A stretch of DNA of 64,000 nucleotides, taken from positions 1 to 64,000 of the forward strand of contig CAJTWM010000005.1 of NCBI GenBank assembly GCA_910579805.1. The letters run 5' to 3'. The translations under genes were made by a program, and so were the position numbers. This DNA is from an uncultured Lachnospiraceae bacterium. Its GTDB lineage: Bacteria; Bacillota; Clostridia; Lachnospirales; Lachnospiraceae. The first letter of the stretch is position 1, and the number at the start of each line of letters is the position of its first letter. Positions 14,097 to 21,822 of this stretch are shown here, piece after piece. Under the pieces are notes generated by a model, which saw only the letters and a list, made by a program, of their open reading frames with translations, did no database searches and was not told the DNA's origin.

Positions 14097-14636
14097 TTAA
14101 CCGAAATATCTCTTTAATAACCCTTCAAATGCCTTGCCGTGTCTTGCCTCGTCACGGGCCATCTCATGAACGGTATCATGGATCGCGTCAAGGTTAGCGG
14201 CTTTCGCACGTTTTGCAAGATCAAACTTACCTGCCGTAGCGCCGTTTTCAGCTTCTACACGCATTTCCAGATTTTTCTTTGTGGAATCGGTAACAACTTC
14301 GCCGAGAAGCTCTGCAAATTTTGCAGCGTGTTCAGCCTCTTCGTAAGCAGCTTTTTCCCAGTATAAGCCGATTTCCGGATAACCTTCTCTATGAGCTACC
14401 CTTGCCATCGCAAGATACATACCTACTTCGGTACATTCTCCGTTAAAGTTTGCCCTTAAATCTGCCATAATATCTTCACTTACACCCTGAGCAACTCCTA
14501 CGACATGCTCTGCAGCCCAAGTCTTATCTGCGCCCTGAGCGGTAAATTTAGAAGCCGGGGCATTACACTGCGGGCATTTCTCCGGTGCGGAATCTCCTTC
14601 GTGAACATAACCACATACCTGACATACAAATTTCAT
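14097..14636 (-). CDS. Reverse rubrerythrin (N-terminal rubredoxin domain)
   Basis: A 179-residue oxygen-defence enzyme that reduces hydrogen peroxide (and indirectly O2) with NADH-derived electrons in anaerobes. An N-terminal rubredoxin-like site, CQVCGYVHEG followed by CPQCNAPASKF, precedes the four-helix di-iron domain. This order is the reverse of classical rubrerythrin. Iron ligands are in NGECTEVGMY, YEEAEHAAKF and ARDEARHGKAF. The ATG ending at 14636 is used because AAGGAGAATGTAAT precedes it; the open frame extends 48 codons upstream without family similarity. It lies 159 bp behind perR on the same strand, a known PerR-regulated pairing in clostridia. Confidence 0.92.
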   Translation of the reverse strand: MKFVCQVCGYVHEGDSAPEKCPQCNAPASKFTAQGADKTWAAEHVVGVAQGVSEDIMADLRANFNGECTEVGMYLAMARVAHREGYPEIGLYWEKAAYEEAEHAAKFAELLGEVVTDSTKKNLEMRVEAENGATAGKFDLAKRAKAANLDAIHDTVHEMARDEARHGKAFEGLLKRYFG

Positions 14637-14795
14637 ATTACATTCTCCTTTTCTTATAAAAAAATTAGATAAGCCAAAGGCTATCTTTTTAGAACTTCCC
14701 ACTGCCAATTGTTGATAAAAGCTTTGCCTTAACCGGTTCGCCGGTTTTGAAGGTCTGCGGACAAACGTGTCTTTTGGCAAATCAGACCAAGACGT

Positions 14796-15188
14796 TTAAG
14801 ATAAATTGTCTTGGCAGCAGTTGCCGCAGATACCGTAAAAATAAGTAACGTGACCGGTAATCTTACCGTCAAAATTCATGCCGGCAATATCAACAATATC
14901 GTCAATATTGTCCATGACCAAGTCAACTACACTACCGCATTCTGTACATACAAAATGATAATGGGGAGAAATATCAGCGTCAAAATGGTCTACGCCGTCG
15001 CCCACACGCAGACGCTGTATTTCACCTATATCGGCTAACAAAGTCAAATTACGATATACAGTACCGAGACTGATGTTCGGATACTGCTGCCGCACATTTG
15101 TATATACGATGTCAGCAGTAGGATGATCCTTACGGGTTTTTAGAAAATCCATAATAACCTCGCGCTGTCTGCTATATTTCAGTGCCAT
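14796..15188 (-). CDS. perR: Fur/PerR-family peroxide regulator
   Basis: A 130-residue metal-dependent repressor. The N-terminal winged helix has YSRQREVIMDFLKTRKDHPTADIVYTNVRQ and the DNA-recognition helix ISLGTVYRNLTLLADIGEI. The dimerisation half has HFDADISPHYHFVCTECG and a second CxxC in GICGNC, giving the Zn(Cys4) site of PerR-like members. The pairing with reverse rubrerythrin argues for peroxide sensing rather than iron. AAAGGAG precedes the start codon. A symmetrical AGTAA/TTACT dyad downstream of its -10 box suggests autoregulation. Confidence 0.88.
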   Translation of the reverse strand: MALKYSRQREVIMDFLKTRKDHPTADIVYTNVRQQYPNISLGTVYRNLTLLADIGEIQRLRVGDGVDHFDADISPHYHFVCTECGSVVDLVMDNIDDIVDIAGMNFDGKITGHVTYFYGICGNCCQDNLS

Positions 15189-15207
15189 TTTTTCTCCTTT
15201 ACAAACT

Positions 15208-15254
15208 AGTAATGGTTACTGATTTGAGTATAGCAAAAAATTTAAATATGTCAA
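15208..15254 (-). promoter_or_regulatory. perR promoter with candidate operator
   Basis: On the minus strand, TTGACA (complement of 15249-15254), a 16-bp spacer and TATACT (complement of 15227-15232) form a strong promoter. Immediately downstream lies the perfect dyad AGTAA-TGG-TTACT (15208-15220), at the expected transcription start. Position and symmetry fit a PerR/Fur-type operator, although the sequence is not a close match to the Bacillus Per box. Confidence 0.7.
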
Positions 15255-15387
15255 TACAAATTTTTAAAATTTTACCCAATACAAATTAAAATATACTTAT
15301 ATTCCTGAAAAACTTTCATAGAAATGCATTTTTAATAAAGTTTTTATAAGAAAATTTTCTTATTTTTAGAAACGCTTTTTGTATCTA

Positions 15388-15396
15388 TGATATAAT
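15388..15396 (+). promoter_or_regulatory. Extended -10 promoter for the two-component pair
   Basis: TGATATAAT at 15388-15396 is a consensus extended -10. No good -35 is visible 17 bp upstream. It lies about 80 bp before the histidine kinase start. Confidence 0.5.
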
Positions 15397-15435
15397 AAAC
15401 GCAAGACTATCCTGCGCGGACGTATTGACGGATCG

Positions 15436-15463
15436 TATGCCCGCTGAAACAGGCAGATGGGAG
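15436..15463 (+). repeat. Class 1 hairpin/Shine-Dalgarno element (copy d)
   Basis: GCCCGC-TGAA-ACAGGC followed by AGATGGGAG and GTTAACGAAGGG. The stem is imperfect. The kinase start codon at 15477 lies 14 bases behind GGGAG, and the closer GAAGGG may be the real ribosome site. Confidence 0.6.
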
Positions 15464-15476
15464 TTAACGAAGGGAT

Positions 15477-16949
15477 ATGAAATTCAGAACAAGATTACAG
15501 ATTACTTTTGCAACGATTATTATTCTGCCGCTTGTACTGACCGCGCTTGCCTTTTTGTGTATCGGGGGTTATCTGCTTTATCCGAAAGAAAAACTGGGGA
15601 TTACGGAAATAGACTACTCCATGCTGTCCGGCAATATTCAATCTTATGGAAAGATAACGGAGGATCTTTATCTGCGGCTGAAAGCGGAGATTGACAAAGA
15701 TCCCGTAAAAGCGGAGGACATTACTTTTTTGGAGGATGTAAATGACGCCATAGCCAAAAAGTTTTCCTATATCATTGTCCGTAAGGAAGGCCAAATGTAT
15801 TATGCCGGAGACGAAACAGCGGAAATTATATTTGAAAGGCTGCCTTTGTACGGGAGCAGCAGAAGCGAAGCGGATAAGATCTATTATTTTAACGATGTGC
15901 AAAGACTGGTAAAACAGATAGACTTCCCTTTTTCAGACGGAACGGAAGGAAGCCTTTTTGTCGTAACACATATCCGGAACATTATTTCCAAAACGCTGCT
16001 GATCGATATGCTGATCGCGATCATAGTAATATTGGTATTTACGAGCATTCTGCTTACAAGATGGATCCACAGGGGCGTTTTTCTCCCGGTAAACGAATTG
16101 AATCTTGCCATGCAGAATATAGCCGAAGGCAATCTGGAATACCGGCTGTTGGATGATAACAAAGGAGAGATCGGGGAACTGTACCGTAATTACGAAGAAA
16201 TGCGTTTGCGGTTAAAGGAATCGACAGAGGAAAATTTTCAGCAGGAGAAACAGAACAGGGAATTGGTCAGCAATATATCGCATGACCTGAAGACGCCTAT
16301 TACCGCCATCAAAGGATATGTGGAAGGAATCATGGACGGAGTGGCGGATACACCGGAAAAAATGGATAAATATATAAAAACGATCTATAACAAAGCGAAC
16401 GACATGGATCGGCTGATCAATGAACTTACCATTTATTCAGGGATCAACTCCAACCGGATTCCCTATCATTTCCACCGTATCAACGTGACGGATTACTTTA
16501 ACGACTGTATTGAAGAAGTGGGACTGGATCTGGAATCCAAAAATATAGAATTAAATTATTCCAACCTTGCAAGTTCAGATACGTTCGTTATTGCAGATCC
16601 GGAGCAGATGAAGCGGGTGATCAACAATATTATAGGAAACAGCGTGAAATATCTGGATAAAGTACACGGCATTATCGATATCCGCATTTTGGACGAGATC
16701 GACTCTATCAGAGTAGAAATAGAAGATAACGGAAAAGGGATCTCTGCAAAAGACCTGCCGAATATTTTTGAACGTTTTTACCGTACGGACTCTTCCAGAA
16801 ATTCTTCTCAGGGCGGCAGCGGGATAGGGCTGTCTATCGTAAAGAAGATCGTGGAAGACCATGGCGGTTATATTTGGGCGACGAGCAAAGAAGGAGAAGG
16901 TACCTGTATGCATTTTGTGCTGCGGAAATATATTATGGAGCAACATTAG
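15477..16949 (+). CDS. Sensor histidine kinase (HAMP, HisKA, HATPase)
   Basis: A membrane sensor of 490 residues. TM1 is about residues 8-36 (FATIIILPLVLTALAFLCIG), with an extracytoplasmic domain of about 130 residues without a recognised fold, and TM2 about 170-192 (LLIDMLIAIIVILVFTSILL). A HAMP linker follows. HisKA has the phospho-acceptor His in SNISHDLKTPITAIKGYVEG. The ATPase domain shows MKRVINNIIGNSVKYLDK (N box), IEDNGKGIS, IFERFYRTDSSR and GIGLSIVKKIVEDHGG. It pairs with the regulator gene 42 bp downstream. The signal sensed cannot be told from sequence. Confidence 0.92.
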   Translation: MKFRTRLQITFATIIILPLVLTALAFLCIGGYLLYPKEKLGITEIDYSMLSGNIQSYGKITEDLYLRLKAEIDKDPVKAEDITFLEDVNDAIAKKFSYIIVRKEGQMYYAGDETAEIIFERLPLYGSSRSEADKIYYFNDVQRLVKQIDFPFSDGTEGSLFVVTHIRNIISKTLLIDMLIAIIVILVFTSILLTRWIHRGVFLPVNELNLAMQNIAEGNLEYRLLDDNKGEIGELYRNYEEMRLRLKESTEENFQQEKQNRELVSNISHDLKTPITAIKGYVEGIMDGVADTPEKMDKYIKTIYNKANDMDRLINELTIYSGINSNRIPYHFHRINVTDYFNDCIEEVGLDLESKNIELNYSNLASSDTFVIADPEQMKRVINNIIGNSVKYLDKVHGIIDIRILDEIDSIRVEIEDNGKGISAKDLPNIFERFYRTDSSRNSSQGGSGIGLSIVKKIVEDHGGYIWATSKEGEGTCMHFVLRKYIMEQH

Positions 16950-16991
16950 AGCGTGTCTGAACATCTAACGGAAAGGAGTTTAAATTTAACA

Positions 16992-17681
16992 ATGAGTAAA
17001 ATACTGATCATCGAGGATGAAGAGGCGATTGCGGATCTGGAGAAGGACTATCTGGAGCTGAGCGATTTTGAGGTGACCATTGAAAATACCGGAGATGTGG
17101 GACTGTCTACGGCGCTGAGGGAGGAATTTGATCTGATCATACTGGATCTGATGCTGCCGGGGATGGACGGTTTTGAGGTCTGTAAAAAAATCCGGGAAGA
17201 AAAAAACGTGCCGATATTGATGGTCTCGGCTAAAAAAGACGATATTGATAAGATCCGGGGACTTGGGCTTGGGGCTGATGATTATATGACGAAGCCTTTC
17301 AGTCCCAGCGAGCTTGTGGCAAGAGTGAAAGCGCATATGGCAAGGTATGACCGTCTGGTAGGAACGAACCAGAAGAATAACGATATCGTGGAAATCCGGG
17401 GCATCCGCATAGATAAAACGGCCAGACGCGTTTATATAGACGGAGAAGAAAAAGGATTTACGACAAAAGAATTTGACCTGCTCACTTTTCTCGCGGAAAA
17501 TCCGAATCATGTTTACACAAAGGAGGAATTGTTCCGGGAAATTTGGGATATGGATTCCATAGGAGATATTGCGACGGTGACGGTCCATATTAAAAAGATC
17601 CGTGAAAAGATCGAGTTTGATACGGCGAAGCCCCAATATATAGAAACAATATGGGGAGTCGGTTATCGGTTTAAAGTATAA
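16992..17681 (+). CDS. OmpR/PhoB-family response regulator
   Basis: A 229-residue DNA-binding regulator, cognate partner of the kinase just upstream. The receiver begins KILIIEDEEAIADLEKDYLE, with the phospho-Asp in LIILDLMLPGMDGFEV and the KP loop in MTKPFSPSELVARV. The winged helix has FTTKEFDLLTFLAENPNHV, EIWDMDSIGDIATVTVHIKK and YIETIWGVGYRFKV, complete to the end. ATG 16992 is preferred; AAAGGAG is 12 bp upstream. Thirteen in-frame codons further upstream have no family similarity. Confidence 0.92.
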   Translation: MSKILIIEDEEAIADLEKDYLELSDFEVTIENTGDVGLSTALREEFDLIILDLMLPGMDGFEVCKKIREEKNVPILMVSAKKDDIDKIRGLGLGADDYMTKPFSPSELVARVKAHMARYDRLVGTNQKNNDIVEIRGIRIDKTARRVYIDGEEKGFTTKEFDLLTFLAENPNHVYTKEELFREIWDMDSIGDIATVTVHIKKIREKIEFDTAKPQYIETIWGVGYRFKV

Positions 17682-17693
17682 ATATATAAAAGA

Positions 17694-17730
17694 AAGACGC
17701 TGTGTTATATAAATTAACACGGCGTTTTTT
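17694..17730 (+). terminator. Terminator of the two-component operon
   Basis: GACGCTGTGTTA pairs with TAACACGGCGTT around the loop TATAAAT, followed by TTTTTT, 13 bp after the regulator stop codon. Confidence 0.85.
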
Positions 17731-17753
17731 AGTTCCCGCTTAGCTATAATTTA

Positions 17754-17788
17754 TCTCCCGTTAAAGCGGAATTATGGGAGTTAATATG
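17754..17788 (+). repeat. Class 1 hairpin/Shine-Dalgarno element (copy e), orphan
   Basis: TCCCG-TTAAA-GCGGAA is followed by TTATGGGAGTTAATATGG. The ATG is followed by one codon and a stop (ATG GAA TAA), so no gene uses it. The remaining roughly 200 bp to the permease gene are AT-rich, with only a promoter-like TATAAT at 17907-17912. Confidence 0.6.
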
Positions 17789-17883
17789 GAATAAAGGGCA
17801 ATATATAAAAAATGCACAATAATTAATGGGAAAATTATAAATGCCAACTAATATTTATATACTATTTTCTAAAGAAATATGGA

Positions 17884-17912
17884 TGTTATCGGTAAAATGA
17901 CTAAGATATAAT
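17884..17912 (+). promoter_or_regulatory. Candidate promoter of the sugar ABC operon
   Basis: TATAAT at 17907-17912 has a weak TGTTAT 17 bp upstream (17884-17889). It lies about 74 bp before the first permease start. The weak -35 would fit a promoter needing activation, for example by the AraC-type regulator at 23598. Confidence 0.45.
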
Positions 17913-17985
17913 GTTTTTATAAACAAATTATGAACGGGATAACGATATACGGAGCTCCTGTGAACAGAGAAGGAAAGGAGAAGAT

Positions 17986-18933
17986 ATGGCCAAAGAGAAA
18001 AAGAACGTAACCCCAAAAAAGAGGCGTTGGAATAAGGATGACACGGAACTGACCCTGCTGGCGCTGCCGACTACTATCTGGTATTTTCTATTCTGCTTCA
18101 TGCCTATGTTCGGTATCGTGATCGCCTTTAAAAAATTTAAGATCAACGGCGGATTTTTGAAGAGTTTCCTGACCAGCGAATGGGTGGGATTTGATAATTT
18201 TAAATTCTTGTTTTCCACAAAGGATATTTGGATGATCATCAAAAATACGTTGGCGTACAATATCGTATTTATTATTTTAGGCATTGTGGTGCCGGTAGCG
18301 GCTGCAATTGCGATCGGACAGCTTCATTCCAAAAAGCTGACGAAAGTTTATCAGACGGCGATGTTTATGCCCTATTTCCTGTCATGGGTAGTAGTAACCG
18401 CACTGGTCTGGGCATTCTTAAGTTATGATAAAGGTCTTGTCAATAACCTGTTAGAAACCCTCGGAATGGAAAGACAGCAGTGGTATATGAAACCGGAAAT
18501 GTGGCCGCCCTTTTTGGTATTTATGAATTTGTGGAAAGGAGTCGGCTATGGGATGGTTGTATATTTGGCAACTATTACAGGAATCGATAAAAGTTACTAT
18601 GAAGCGGCGGGGATCGACGGCGCTACAATATGGCAGCAGATCCGTTATATCACCTTGCCCTTGATGAAGACGGTTATCATTTTAATGTTCATTATGAACG
18701 TGGGACGTATTTTCTATTCCGATTTCGGTCTGTTCTATCAGGTACCCAGAGATTCTAATTCTCTGTATGACGTAGTGTACACCTTGGACGTCTATGTATA
18801 TAAACAATTGAAAACATCTACTACGGGTATGTCGGCAGCAGCGGCGTTCATCCAGTCCGTTGCAGGATGTGTTACGATCCTGACGGCAAATGCAATTGTC
18901 AGAAAAGTTGATAAAGAAAGCGCCATGATTTAG
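17986..18933 (+). CDS. Sugar ABC transporter permease, LplB-like
   Basis: A 315-residue inner-membrane permease of the CUT1 carbohydrate ABC family. There are six predicted membrane segments, the first being IWYFLFCFMPMFGIVIAF. The ATPase-contact EAA loop is YYEAAGIDGATIWQQIRYITLPLM. The N terminus before TM1 is Lys-rich and cytoplasmic. GGAAAGGAG precedes ATG 17986. No MsiK-type ATPase is encoded in the window, so a shared ATPase elsewhere must energise the system, as is common for this group. Its neighbours are a second permease and a binding lipoprotein. Confidence 0.92.
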   Translation: MAKEKKNVTPKKRRWNKDDTELTLLALPTTIWYFLFCFMPMFGIVIAFKKFKINGGFLKSFLTSEWVGFDNFKFLFSTKDIWMIIKNTLAYNIVFIILGIVVPVAAAIAIGQLHSKKLTKVYQTAMFMPYFLSWVVVTALVWAFLSYDKGLVNNLLETLGMERQQWYMKPEMWPPFLVFMNLWKGVGYGMVVYLATITGIDKSYYEAAGIDGATIWQQIRYITLPLMKTVIILMFIMNVGRIFYSDFGLFYQVPRDSNSLYDVVYTLDVYVYKQLKTSTTGMSAAAAFIQSVAGCVTILTANAIVRKVDKESAMI

Positions 18934-18944
18934 CGGATGAGTTT

Positions 18945-19008
18945 GTGCCGCAGAGCGGCATGATAGGAAGTGCGAAGGAAATCACTAAGCGCGGAAATGG
19001 AGCAAAAT
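18945..19008 (+). repeat. Related leader element between the two permeases (copy f)
   Basis: GTGCCGC-AGA-GCGGCAT, then TGATAGGAAGTGCGAAGG, and near the end AAATGGAGCAAAATATGGG, which parallels GATGGGAGCAAATATG at trpG and trpF. The first part also matches GAGCGGCATGATGGGAA at 10075-10091. It is a diverged member of the class 1 family, and it supplies the ribosome site for the second permease. Confidence 0.5.
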
Positions 19009-19959
19009 ATGGGTAATGCAAAACAAATACGGAAAGAGAAGAAAAATGAAATAACCGGATTTGACCGTTTTAACCGGATCTCCAAGCCAGCAAACATTGT
19101 TTTGAATTTCATCTTTATAGTAATGGCGTTAGCCTGTGTCATACCGGTTCTTTTGGTGGTTGCGATTTCGTTTTCGGCGGAGGCGTCGATTACGGAATAC
19201 GGATATCATTTTATACCGAAGGTTTTTTCACTGGAAGGTTATACTTTTTTGGTTTCCCAAGGGAAGATGATTCTCCGGGCGTTGGGCGTATCGGTCTTTG
19301 TAACGGTTGTGGGAACGGCGCTTGGCGTCATGCTGACGACCTTGATGGGATATGTGCTTTCGCGTCCGGGTTATAAGCTGAACGGCTTTTTGACGATGGT
19401 AGTATTTATTCCCATGGTATTTAACGGCGGTCTGGTATCTACTTATTATGTCGTCAGCCAGCTTTTGGGATTAAAGAACTCGTTTTGGGCCTTGATACTG
19501 CCGTTGTGCGTGTCTTCTTTCAATGTGGTGATCTGCCGGACCTTTTTTAAGACAACGGTTCCGGAATCGCTGATTGAATCTGCGAAAATGGATGGCGCCA
19601 GCCAGTTTACCATTTTTGCAAGGATCGTGCTGCCGATTTCACAGCCGGTATTGGCGACTATCGGATTGTTCCTCTGTTTTTCCTACTGGAATGACTGGTA
19701 TCAGTCCATGCTTTATATAGAGGATTCAAAACTCTTTTCCCTGCAGGCTCTGCTGAACACGATTCTGACTAATATACAAATGTTGGCGAAAAACGCAGCG
19801 ACAATGGGACTTGGCGCAGCGGAAATGCTGGCCCAGATGCCGCAGGAGGCGGCGCGTATGGCGATCGTGGTGATCATTGTTGCGCCGATTGCATGTGCGT
19901 ATCCGTTTTTCCAAAAATATTTTATATCAGGCCTTACATTGGGAGCGGTTAAAGGATAG
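19009..19959 (+). CDS. Sugar ABC transporter permease, LplC/YtcP-like
   Basis: A 316-residue CUT1-family permease, partner of the preceding one. Membrane segments include NFIFIVMALACVIPVLLVVA and FLTMVVFIPMVFNGGLVSTY. The EAA loop is PESLIESAKMDGASQFTIFARIVLPIS, and the C terminus FQKYFISGLTLGAVKG is typical of YtcP/LplC. The start is placed at ATG 19009 after ATGGAG; the frame is open from GTG 18970 but that part lies in the repeat. The next gene is the binding protein. Confidence 0.92.
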   Translation: MGNAKQIRKEKKNEITGFDRFNRISKPANIVLNFIFIVMALACVIPVLLVVAISFSAEASITEYGYHFIPKVFSLEGYTFLVSQGKMILRALGVSVFVTVVGTALGVMLTTLMGYVLSRPGYKLNGFLTMVVFIPMVFNGGLVSTYYVVSQLLGLKNSFWALILPLCVSSFNVVICRTFFKTTVPESLIESAKMDGASQFTIFARIVLPISQPVLATIGLFLCFSYWNDWYQSMLYIEDSKLFSLQALLNTILTNIQMLAKNAATMGLGAAEMLAQMPQEAARMAIVVIIVAPIACAYPFFQKYFISGLTLGAVKG

Positions 19960-19967
19960 CGAACGAA

Positions 19968-19993
19968 GCGCGGGCAGATGGGAGTTAGCATGA
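19968..19993 (+). repeat. Class 1 ribosome-site fragment (copy g)
   Basis: CGCGGGCAGATGGGAG followed by TTAGCATG. It resembles 4498-4513 and the 3' half of the class 1 elements but lacks the full stem. It starts a 24-codon frame (19990-20064). Confidence 0.5.
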
Positions 19994-20064
19994 AATCAGA
20001 CTGCCGTGTAACATACGGCGGAAGATATCATATAAAGTGGCTGTCAACCGGCCATGATAATTAA
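19990..20064 (+). CDS. Possible 24-codon leader frame before the binding protein
   Basis: ATG 19990 has GGGAG 8 bases upstream and opens MKSDCRVTYGG followed by 13 more residues, ending at 20064, just before the AAAAAGGAGG of the binding-protein gene. Nothing resembles a known peptide. It is more likely a by-product of the repeat's ribosome site, but it could couple translation to the next gene. Confidence 0.25.
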   Translation: MKSDCRVTYGGRYHIKWLSTGHDN

Positions 20065-20078
20065 AAAGGAGGATGTGT

Positions 20079-21605
20079 ATGAAAAAGAAAAGTTTAAACA
20101 AGTTACTTGCATTGGGAATGACCATCGTGATGGCAGTCGGGTCCTTGACAGGCTGCAGCGATTCAAAGAGCAGTGCGTCTAAGCCGGCAAAGGATACGGA
20201 AAAGCAATCTGCGGATGCCGGAAATACAGATACGGGGACAGAGGATTCCAAAAAGGATTCGGGGGAAGTTCCGACTCTTATTTGGTGGACGGTAGGAGGA
20301 ACGCCGGCTGATGACTTTGAAGAAGCGATTGCCAAAATCAGTGATTACAGTGAAGAAAAAATCGGTGTAAGGATTGATGTGAAGATCGCGGGTTGGAATG
20401 ACTATGATACAAAAATGAATACCATCGTCAACGCCGGAGAATATTTTGATATCATGTTTACGAACAATACCAATTATAGCAAGTTTGTAAATCTGGATGC
20501 ATTTGAAAATATCAGCGATATGGTACAGAACGTGACGCCGGAATTATACGGTTTTATTCCGGATAAACTGTGGAGCGGCGTGAAGATCCATGGAAATGTA
20601 TATGCGGTGCCGACCTACAAAGATTCGTCTCTGACACAGTTCTATTATTTAGACGATCAGTATGTGCAGAAATACGGGATCGATATGGGCAGCCTGCAGG
20701 ATTTGCAGTCTCTTGATCCGATCGTGCGCACAATCAAAGAAGGAGAAGGAAAATCATTTTACCCGCTTATGCTGAATCAGGGTACGCTTTGGAACGGTTT
20801 CTTTAATGAGTATGACGGATTAGCAAGCGGTATTCAGGCAATCGGCGTGAAGATCGACGATGCGGACCGTAAGGTAGTGTGTACGCTGGAGCAGGAAGAT
20901 ATTCTGGCCGGATTGGAACTGCTGCATTCATGGTATGCAGACGGCATCATCAATCCGGATGCAAACGTTGTGGCGGAAGAAAGCAAAGGCAACGCTTTTG
21001 GTAACGCGCAGGGATGGCCCAGTGCGGTAGTACAGTGGCAGACATTACAGGGCGTTGAGAAGTATGACGCCGTAAAAGTATTCGGGCCTTTATACACGAC
21101 GGAAACGATTCAGGGTTCTATGAATGCGATCTCTGTTAACTCTAAATATAAGGAAGAGGCATTGAAAGTGCTGCAACTGATCAATACGGATCAGAAATTC
21201 CGTGATATGTGTGCCTATGGCGTGGAAGGCGACCATTTTGAATATTTGGAAGACGGCAGCGTAAAACGGTTGAGAGACGACTGGACATGGCCGGCATATA
21301 CACAGGGAACATTCTTTACTATGAGCAATCAGGAAGGCTCCGATCCGAATCAGTGGGATGAGGTAAAGAAGCAGAACGAAGAAGCTGCAGCATCCACATG
21401 TCTTGGATTTGCGCTTGATGTTACAAATATCCAAAACGAAGTGTCAAATGTCAATACCGTGTGGGATAAATACAAATTTGATATGCTGACAGGAGCCTCC
21501 GATCCGGCGACCGCCGTACCGAAATGTATTGAGGATCTGAAAGCGGCAGGGCTTGATACGATCATAGCGGAAGCACAGAAGCAGATCGATGCGTTTTTCA
21601 AATAA
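20079..21605 (+). CDS. Sugar-binding lipoprotein of the ABC transporter, LplA-like
   Basis: A 508-residue extracellular solute-binding protein, the substrate-capturing part of the transporter with the two upstream permeases. A lipoprotein signal peptide, KKKSLNKLLALGMTIVMAVG followed by SLTGCSDS (lipobox LTGC), anchors it to the outer face of the membrane, and a Ser/Lys/Asp-rich tether follows. The mature part has the TLIWWTVGGTP strand and NAGEYFDIMFTNNTNYSKFV; the C-terminal region resembles DUF3502 of LplA-type proteins. ATG 20079 is spaced correctly from AAGGAGG, unlike ATG 20073. The ligand is not known, but the glycosidases nearby suggest mannose- or GlcNAc-containing oligosaccharides. 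Confidence 0.92.
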   Translation: MKKKSLNKLLALGMTIVMAVGSLTGCSDSKSSASKPAKDTEKQSADAGNTDTGTEDSKKDSGEVPTLIWWTVGGTPADDFEEAIAKISDYSEEKIGVRIDVKIAGWNDYDTKMNTIVNAGEYFDIMFTNNTNYSKFVNLDAFENISDMVQNVTPELYGFIPDKLWSGVKIHGNVYAVPTYKDSSLTQFYYLDDQYVQKYGIDMGSLQDLQSLDPIVRTIKEGEGKSFYPLMLNQGTLWNGFFNEYDGLASGIQAIGVKIDDADRKVVCTLEQEDILAGLELLHSWYADGIINPDANVVAEESKGNAFGNAQGWPSAVVQWQTLQGVEKYDAVKVFGPLYTTETIQGSMNAISVNSKYKEEALKVLQLINTDQKFRDMCAYGVEGDHFEYLEDGSVKRLRDDWTWPAYTQGTFFTMSNQEGSDPNQWDEVKKQNEEAAASTCLGFALDVTNIQNEVSNVNTVWDKYKFDMLTGASDPATAVPKCIEDLKAAGLDTIIAEAQKQIDAFFK

Positions 21606-21664
21606 GAAGGACACTACGGCTTAGTCCGCTGAAAGCGTTGGCGGTATGCCGTAAGGCGCACCCG

Positions 21665-21696
21665 AACCCCGGACAGAAATGCCGTCTGGGGTTTTT
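21665..21696 (+). terminator. Terminator after the binding-protein gene
   Basis: AACCCCGGAC and GTCTGGGGTT pair (one G-T) around a 9-base loop, followed by TTTTT. It ends the transporter transcript before the regulator/enzyme transcript. Confidence 0.75.
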
Positions 21697-21724
21697 GGGG
21701 AGCTATGCGAACGGATCACAGACC

Positions 21725-21753
21725 TTGTAACCCCTTATGAAAGCAGATATAAT
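21725..21753 (+). promoter_or_regulatory. Promoter of the YesM/YesN-GH operon
   Basis: TTGTAA at 21725-21730, 17-bp spacer, TATAAT at 21748-21753, about 70 bp before the kinase start. Confidence 0.65.
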
Positions 21754-21780
21754 AATCCTTATATCAGGTAAAAATAGGAC

Positions 21781-21822
21781 ACTGATCTGAGCGTCCGCAA
21801 AAGCGGACAGATGGGAGCCAAG
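21781..21822 (+). repeat. Class 1 hairpin/Shine-Dalgarno element (copy h)
   Basis: CTGATCTGAGC, then the perfect stem GTCCGC-AAAA-GCGGAC (21793-21808), then AGATGGGAGCCAAG and the kinase ATG at 21823. CTGATCTGA is shared with the copy before trpG. Confidence 0.75.
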
